Below, one piece after another: positions 59,215-64,000 of a stretch of 64,000 nt of DNA. The DNA lies in NCBI RefSeq assembly GCF_014137995.1, contig NZ_JACGWV010000001.1, forward strand, positions 620,001 through 684,000. The letters are read 5' to 3'. The stretch comes from Promicromonospora sukumoe (GTDB taxonomy: Bacteria; Actinomycetota; Actinomycetes; Actinomycetales; Cellulomonadaceae). Numbering within the stretch: the first letter of the stretch is position 1; each line of letters begins with the position of its first letter. The position numbers and the translations under genes are program-made. The notes under the pieces are model-generated. The model saw only the letters and a list, made by a program, of their open reading frames with translations, searched no databases and was not told the DNA's origin.

Positions 59215-62200
59215 ATGCATGTGCCAGCCGCCGGTAGGGCGCGCCGGATCTGGGCGTCAGGTCTCACACTCAGCTTCGTTGGCATCAGCCTCGGCGCGCT
59301 GGGTGGCGTAGCTCAGGCGGACGACGTGCTCCCAGTGGATGGCCCGGTCGAATGTGTTGATGTGCTGACTGATCCAGGCGTCGATCCGGTTCAGGTCGCA
59401 TCAGCTTGCGGCCACGACGTAGAGATCGCTGCGGCTCGCACTCCGTGGGATACGTACTTCGTCCAGCCAAATGGGCAAGTGCGGTGGGAGTCGACCGCGA
59501 CTGCTTCCAGGACGCGTGTGAACGAGGCCTGGGAGCCTGCGTCCGGAGAGATCGTGACGGACCCGGCCGAGCCTGGTGGTTTGACGGTGGCTGCTGGTGT
59601 GTTCGACATCGACCTGAGGTCGGCTGGGCCTGGCGAACCGTTTGCTGAGCTGTCGGACCCGTCTGGTACTGCGGGCGACGTGGGTTGGAACAACGAGCCT
59701 GGTCAGGCGCATACACCCCCTGCAGGTGATCGCAAGGTGTCCATCAGCCTGCCGACGATTCCCTTCCAGGTCGGCGAGCCAGTACTGGATCCGGACAACC
59801 CGCTGCGTGCGGAGTTCCCTCTGGTGCGGCCCGACGAGTCCACGATTACCGGCGCCGCAGTCGTCGTGACCGTCGAAGACGACGGCACGGGCCTGATCCC
59901 CGTACTGCGAATCGACGATGTTGATACGTACGAAATGCTGGACCAGGCATCTGGTGGCGCTGGAGTGTCATTCGTCTACGAGGTTTCAGACGACTTGCGC
60001 GTCGAGGCCGCAGATCCGGTCGATGCTGGTGACGGCACGGAGCTCGATTCCGGCGAGTTCCAAGTGGTCGAGGTCACCACTGCCTCGCAAGGCGGGGACG
60101 AACCCGACGTGACGGTGTTCTCGGGCGGACGTGCTCAGCAGTGGGATTCCTCGGCAGGCAGTCCCGTAACCGCCCCCGATGGCTCGCACGCACGCACGTC
60201 GGCAGACGTGGCCGAAGGTGATGCGGTCAGCGTCGACCGCCTGATCGCGCCTGTGGACGGCGACCAAGTGGCCGACATGGACGTAGAGATTGCTGCGGAT
60301 GGTCGATCGGTGGTTGCGACCACGGACGACGCAATGTTTGCGGACCCGGACGCTACTGGTCCGTTCTATGTCGATCCGCAGATCAAGGGCGGGCTGCACG
60401 AGTGGACAGCTGTGCGCTCCGGGTGGCCGACCAGTTCGTCGTCTTACAAGTTCAAGGACTCTGAGGGTGTTGGGCTGTGTCCGACGACGGGTTATCCGGT
60501 GTGTGATCGGACGAGTGTCTCGCGCCTGTTGTTCGAGTTCTCGCTGTCGGGCTTGCCGTCAGGTGTGACGGGTAGTCACGTGTCGAGTGCCACGTTCTCG
60601 GCGCTCGGGGACCACTCCTACACGTGTAACAAGTACGCGGTATCTCTCTACCGCACGGGGACCAACAGTGTTTCGTCGTCGACGGACTGGAACTCGAAGG
60701 GGTCGTGGTCGGAGGACCTGTTCCTGTCTCAGAAGTCGGTGACGCACCGTGACGGGTGCGCAGGGCGTTCCAGTCGCGTGTCGTGGGGGGCGACGCCTGC
60801 TGCTGAGAAGGCAGCCAACCTTGATTGGAGCTATGTGACGCTTGGTCTGCGGGCGGCCGATGAGGGCAGCCAGGCCAAGTGGCAAAGGTACGTCGCGAAT
60901 ACCTTGAACGGCTCGTCGCACAAGGCCCAGTTCACAGTGACGTTCAACCGCCCGCCGTTGATGCCGTCGACCGCGTCGATGAGGACGAAGGCGACCTCCA
61001 CGGGTGACGAGCTGGCGTGCGCGACCTCTTCAAGTTCCGCCACTGTCGTTCGCACCCGCCAGCCGTACTTCCAGGCGCGGGGCACGGACCCGGAGGGTGA
61101 GGCGCCGTGGAACCAGTCGGTGGAGCTGAAGTTCCGGGTGATCGACCACGTCGCCGGAACTGTCCGGTGGGAGTCGAGTTGGACGGGCCTCCAGGCCAGC
61201 ACGTCTACGCATCGGGTGCGTGTGCCGGAGAGCAAGCAGTTGACCAGCCTGCGAACCTATCGGTGGCAGGCGGCCGCGAGGGACTCGTCGGGCAAGTCGA
61301 CTGGGTGGTCGGACACGAATTGCTATGTCCGTCCGGATGTGACGGGGCCGAACGCGCCTGAGGTGAACTCGTCGCAGTACCCGGCGTGGCCTGCGGGCGT
61401 CTCGGGCGGTGTCGCGCAGGCCGGCACGTTCACGTTCTCGGCGAATGGTTCGACCGACCTGAAGTTGTACAAGTACTCGTTCAACGACGGGCAGAAGGCC
61501 GACTCGATCACGACATCAGGCAGCGGCTCGAAGTCTGTGTCGTTTGCGCCGAGCCGGTCGGGCTACAACGAGGTGGAGGTCCAGTCGCAGGATGTGGCCG
61601 GCAACTGGTCGCCAGTAGAGAAGTATGAGTTCTGGGTGGGGTACCCGGCCCGGGACGGGCTGTGGCATCTGGACGAGGGCACGGGTACGACGTCGCTCAA
61701 CGAGGTCACGACTGCCCCGACGGCAGGCAACCTGACCTGGTCAACCGGTGTGTCCTGGGGCACCGGCGCGCTCAGGGAGACTGTCGCCGACCCCGATGAC
61801 CCGGACGATCCTCGGTTCGTCGATGACAAGGCTCTGGTGTTCGACGGGACGGGTTTCGCGCGCACGAGTGGGCCGGCTGTGGCTATCGACAAGTCGTACA
61901 CGATCATGGCCTTCATCAAGCCCGCGGCCGACTTCTCTGGTGTCGGCGCAGCGATCTCGCAGGAAGGCGACAAGCGGGGTGCCTTCCACCTGGGATATAC
62001 CGACAACGCGGACTGCGGTACGGATTTCGATGAGACGGACCATCAGTTGCCGTGTTGGGGGCTGTGGGTCAAGGACGCTGACACCCTCGACTCGGGCCAC
62101 GTGGCCGCTCGGTCCGACGTGCCGGCGGTGGCTGGGCAGTGGGTGCATGTCGTGGGGACCTATGACGCTTCCGACCCCGCCCATCCGACGCTGAGCGTGC

Positions 62201-62424
62201 GGGTGTGCAACCCGTCCGCACCGTTCGACACACCGGAGCCGGTCACGGTTGAGATCGATCCGGTGACCTGGACCGCACCCGGTCCGATGCGTCTCGGTTC
62301 CGGTGTGCGCGCGGGCGTCCCGGAGTGGCCGTTCCGCGGCGCAGTAGATGACGTGCGGGTCTACCGCGAGCTGGTCGAGCCTGAGCGGCTTGACCGCATC
62401 TGCTGGGGGGCAGACGCGTCATGA
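59215..62424 (+). CDS. Secreted LamG-domain protein of the RHS locus
   Basis: 1069 residues from ATG 59215 (GGGGAG five bases upstream). Signal peptide ASGLTLSFVGISLGALGGVA, cleavage near AQA-DD. The chain is Ser/Thr/Asp-rich and beta-dominated: a DNRLRE-like region (TSVSRLLFEFSLSGLPSGVT, AQFTVTFNRPPLMPSTASMR), fibronectin-like repeats (QPYFQARGTDPEGEAPWNQS, LRTYRWQAAARDSSGKSTGW), and a C-terminal LamG jelly-roll (GLWHLDEGTGTTSLNEVT, VFDGTGFARTSGPAVAIDKS, GAVDDVRVYRELVEPERL). Such proteins regularly precede RHS toxins in actinobacteria and probably assist export or adhesion. The stop overlaps an upstream ATG of the next gene (ATGA). Confidence 0.85.
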   Translation: MHVPAAGRARRIWASGLTLSFVGISLGALGGVAQADDVLPVDGPVECVDVLTDPGVDPVQVASACGHDVEIAAARTPWDTYFVQPNGQVRWESTATASRTRVNEAWEPASGEIVTDPAEPGGLTVAAGVFDIDLRSAGPGEPFAELSDPSGTAGDVGWNNEPGQAHTPPAGDRKVSISLPTIPFQVGEPVLDPDNPLRAEFPLVRPDESTITGAAVVVTVEDDGTGLIPVLRIDDVDTYEMLDQASGGAGVSFVYEVSDDLRVEAADPVDAGDGTELDSGEFQVVEVTTASQGGDEPDVTVFSGGRAQQWDSSAGSPVTAPDGSHARTSADVAEGDAVSVDRLIAPVDGDQVADMDVEIAADGRSVVATTDDAMFADPDATGPFYVDPQIKGGLHEWTAVRSGWPTSSSSYKFKDSEGVGLCPTTGYPVCDRTSVSRLLFEFSLSGLPSGVTGSHVSSATFSALGDHSYTCNKYAVSLYRTGTNSVSSSTDWNSKGSWSEDLFLSQKSVTHRDGCAGRSSRVSWGATPAAEKAANLDWSYVTLGLRAADEGSQAKWQRYVANTLNGSSHKAQFTVTFNRPPLMPSTASMRTKATSTGDELACATSSSSATVVRTRQPYFQARGTDPEGEAPWNQSVELKFRVIDHVAGTVRWESSWTGLQASTSTHRVRVPESKQLTSLRTYRWQAAARDSSGKSTGWSDTNCYVRPDVTGPNAPEVNSSQYPAWPAGVSGGVAQAGTFTFSANGSTDLKLYKYSFNDGQKADSITTSGSGSKSVSFAPSRSGYNEVEVQSQDVAGNWSPVEKYEFWVGYPARDGLWHLDEGTGTTSLNEVTTAPTAGNLTWSTGVSWGTGALRETVADPDDPDDPRFVDDKALVFDGTGFARTSGPAVAIDKSYTIMAFIKPAADFSGVGAAISQEGDKRGAFHLGYTDNADCGTDFDETDHQLPCWGLWVKDADTLDSGHVAARSDVPAVAGQWVHVVGTYDASDPAHPTLSVRVCNPSAPFDTPEPVTVEIDPVTWTAPGPMRLGSGVRAGVPEWPFRGAVDDVRVYRELVEPERLDRICWGADAS

Positions 62425-62507
62425 CGGTCCGGCATCGGGGCAAGTACGGGCCCGTGAGCAAGGGTTACTTGGCAGGTGCAGTGCTCGGAGACATCTGGGG
62501 AGATGCG

Positions 62508-64000
62508 ATGACCGGCAAGGGGCGAGACCAGGCAGCCGATCACGGGCGGACGAATCGACGGGCATGGGGGCCGGCGCTCATTGGCGCCGGGCTCACGCTG
62601 GCACTCGTGGTGCCGGCCACGGTGCCCGCGGCGGCCGCAGAGAATCCGAGCGTGGCAGAGCGGCAGTCGTGGAGTCTCGACGAGCGCGCCGAGCACGACC
62701 GGGAATTCGCCGGCGACCTCCAACTGCCCGAGGCGCTTCCGGCCACGGAGGCAGAGCCCGAGGCGGTAGCAGTCTCGGTTCCCGACCCACGTACCCATGA
62801 AGCGCCGATCACGGTGACCCCTGATGCCAGGAACTTCATTCTCTCGGGGACGAAGGCAGGTACTGCGGCGCCAGACGACATTCGCGCGACCGTTGGCGGG
62901 CTACCGGTCCAGCTCGAGAGCCCGGGAAAGAGCGCACGCCGCGCCGCGGGGCTGACCGCCCTCAGCGCACCGGAGAACGTGCGAGTCACAACCCTCGACG
63001 ACGCCTCGGCGCGTGCCCTGGGCGTGGAAGCGCTGCTCACCGTTGCTCACGCGCCGCAGGCTGGCCAGGTGGGTGCTGCGGGTCTCGGTATGAGCGTGGA
63101 CTACGAGGGACTGACCGGTGGCAATCCGGAACTTGCTTCGCGGCTGGGACTGGTTTCCTTGCCAGTTTGCGCTCTGAGCACACCCGAGGTACCTGAGTGC
63201 CAGGTCCAGACCCCGCTATCGGGTCAGGAGAACCAGGTCGAGGCTGGAACCGTCTCTGCCGTCGTAGAGGTTCCTGCGACCGGGGCGGAGAGGGCCGTGG
63301 CGGGCGGCCGGACAGCTCCGGCCCTCGAACGTGGAACCACCAGCGAGGCGATGGTCCTTGCAGTGGCCGCAGACGCGGCAGGTTCCGAGGGCGACTGGAA
63401 GGCGACCTCGTTGTCGGGTGCCGCGGCATGGGAGACCACAGAGGGGACAGGGTCGTTCACGTGGTCCTATCCCTTCCGTGCCCCTGGGACCGCCGGCGGA
63501 CTCGTTCCTGAGGTGTCCCTGTCCTACGACTCGGGCAGCGTGGACGGGCGTGTGGCCTCGGCCAACACACAGACCTCCGAGATCGGCGAGGGCTGGGACC
63601 TGACCGCCGGAGGCTACGTCGAGCGCAAGTTCGTGCCCTGCGTCGACGACCAAGCATCCTCCAACAACGAGGCGCCGAACAACGCGGACTACGACACAGG
63701 CGACTTGTGCTGGAAGAACGACAACGCAACCCTCGTGTTGGGCGGCAAGGCGACCGACCTGGTCAAGGACGAGGCCTCCGGAAAGTGGCGCCTGGAGGCG
63801 GACGACAACACGAAGGTGGAGTCCCTGACCGGGGGTTGGAACGCCGACGAGGACAAGGAATACTGGAGGGTCACAACCGCAGACGGGACGCAGTACTGGT
63901 TCGGTCGGGACAAGCGCGCCTCCGATGATCCGGTCACGAGCCTGTACTCGGCGTGGACGGTTCCTGTGTTCGGCAATCACCCGGGCGAGCCTTGCTACGA
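62508..64000 (+). CDS. RHS-repeat polymorphic toxin, N-terminal part
   Basis: From ATG 62508 (GGGGAGA six bases upstream) the frame is open to the window end, 497 residues; an earlier in-frame ATG at 62421 is possible. Signal peptide LIGAGLTLALVVPATVPAAA. Then a SpvB/RHS-type entry region: SFTWSYPFRAPGTAGGLVPE, VSLSYDSGSVDGRVASANTQ, EIGEGWDLTAGGYVERKFVP, YWRVTTADGTQYWFGRDKRA. YD repeats, the core and the variable toxin tip must lie beyond 64000. It would be exported and release a C-terminal toxin; the cognate immunity gene should follow outside the window. Confidence 0.88.
   Translation, partial: MTGKGRDQAADHGRTNRRAWGPALIGAGLTLALVVPATVPAAAAENPSVAERQSWSLDERAEHDREFAGDLQLPEALPATEAEPEAVAVSVPDPRTHEAPITVTPDARNFILSGTKAGTAAPDDIRATVGGLPVQLESPGKSARRAAGLTALSAPENVRVTTLDDASARALGVEALLTVAHAPQAGQVGAAGLGMSVDYEGLTGGNPELASRLGLVSLPVCALSTPEVPECQVQTPLSGQENQVEAGTVSAVVEVPATGAERAVAGGRTAPALERGTTSEAMVLAVAADAAGSEGDWKATSLSGAAAWETTEGTGSFTWSYPFRAPGTAGGLVPEVSLSYDSGSVDGRVASANTQTSEIGEGWDLTAGGYVERKFVPCVDDQASSNNEAPNNADYDTGDLCWKNDNATLVLGGKATDLVKDEASGKWRLEADDNTKVESLTGGWNADEDKEYWRVTTADGTQYWFGRDKRASDDPVTSLYSAWTVPVFGNHPGEPCY

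Noticed and set aside
39169..64000. Complete self-transmissible element
   Set aside because: No TraB/FtsK-type translocase or secretion system genes are seen, the integrase and relaxase are frameshifted, and no second attachment copy was found in the window.

Overview
The window is high-GC actinobacterial DNA. I read it as a Micrococcales cellulose and plant-polysaccharide degrader of the Promicromonospora / Cellulosimicrobium / Isoptericola type. The reasons are very GC-rich codons with frequent GTG starts, a GH6 cellulase behind a CebR-type operator, a lichenase, a GH127 arabinofuranosidase, two carbohydrate ABC importers with LacI regulators, and MerR, PadR and HAAS modules typical of the group. 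The genus is an inference.

Layout. 1-5.2 kb: an MFS exporter and its MerR regulator (two matching operators), a DUF2625 protein, a sodium/alanine-type symporter and a beta-propeller-like protein followed by a 30-bp inverted repeat. 5.2-9.4 kb: an SDR enzyme, then a row of small polymorphic-toxin immunity-type genes (lipoprotein, SMI1/KNR4, MafI-like, an unknown, DUF6924) placed against a 5'-truncated DUF1990 gene. 9.5-13.6 kb: PadR plus HAAS pair, membrane proteins, an SDR and a LacI regulator. 13.6-15.9 kb: GH16 lichenase and GH6 cellulase under a CebR box. 16.2-21.5 kb: a lower-GC insert with a 1475-residue nuclease-STAND NTPase (Avs-like defence protein) and a membrane partner. 21.8-25.7 kb: small genes, tRNA-Gly, NTF2-like, LysR and an EamA exporter. 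25.7-38.5 kb: two CUT1 ABC importers with GH127, a GH43/GH32-like propeller enzyme and two LacI regulators with visible operators.

39.2-64 kb looks like an integrative, formerly conjugative element seated at tRNA-Pro. It carries an excisionase, a frameshifted tyrosine integrase, a four-hairpin array with covarying stems, immunity-type genes, a HAD / 25-residue peptide / Nudix / XRE-TPR regulatory block, a frameshifted MobF relaxase-helicase-primase fusion with a possible oriT, a CBASS-like operon with two nucleotidyltransferases (CD-NTase, E2, SLATT, a small Cys/His protein, a second NTase with an AGS-C-like domain), and the start of an RHS toxin locus that runs off the window.

Connections across the window. 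The immunity array at 6-9 kb and the RHS locus at 59-64 kb share a 56-bp ungapped upstream element (44 of 56 identical). The immunity-type lipoprotein at 6.1 kb has a paralogue at 43.3 kb inside the island. The most notable points are the two-NTase CBASS-like operon, the shared 56-bp element, the hairpin array, the relaxase-primase fusion and the Avs-like protein.
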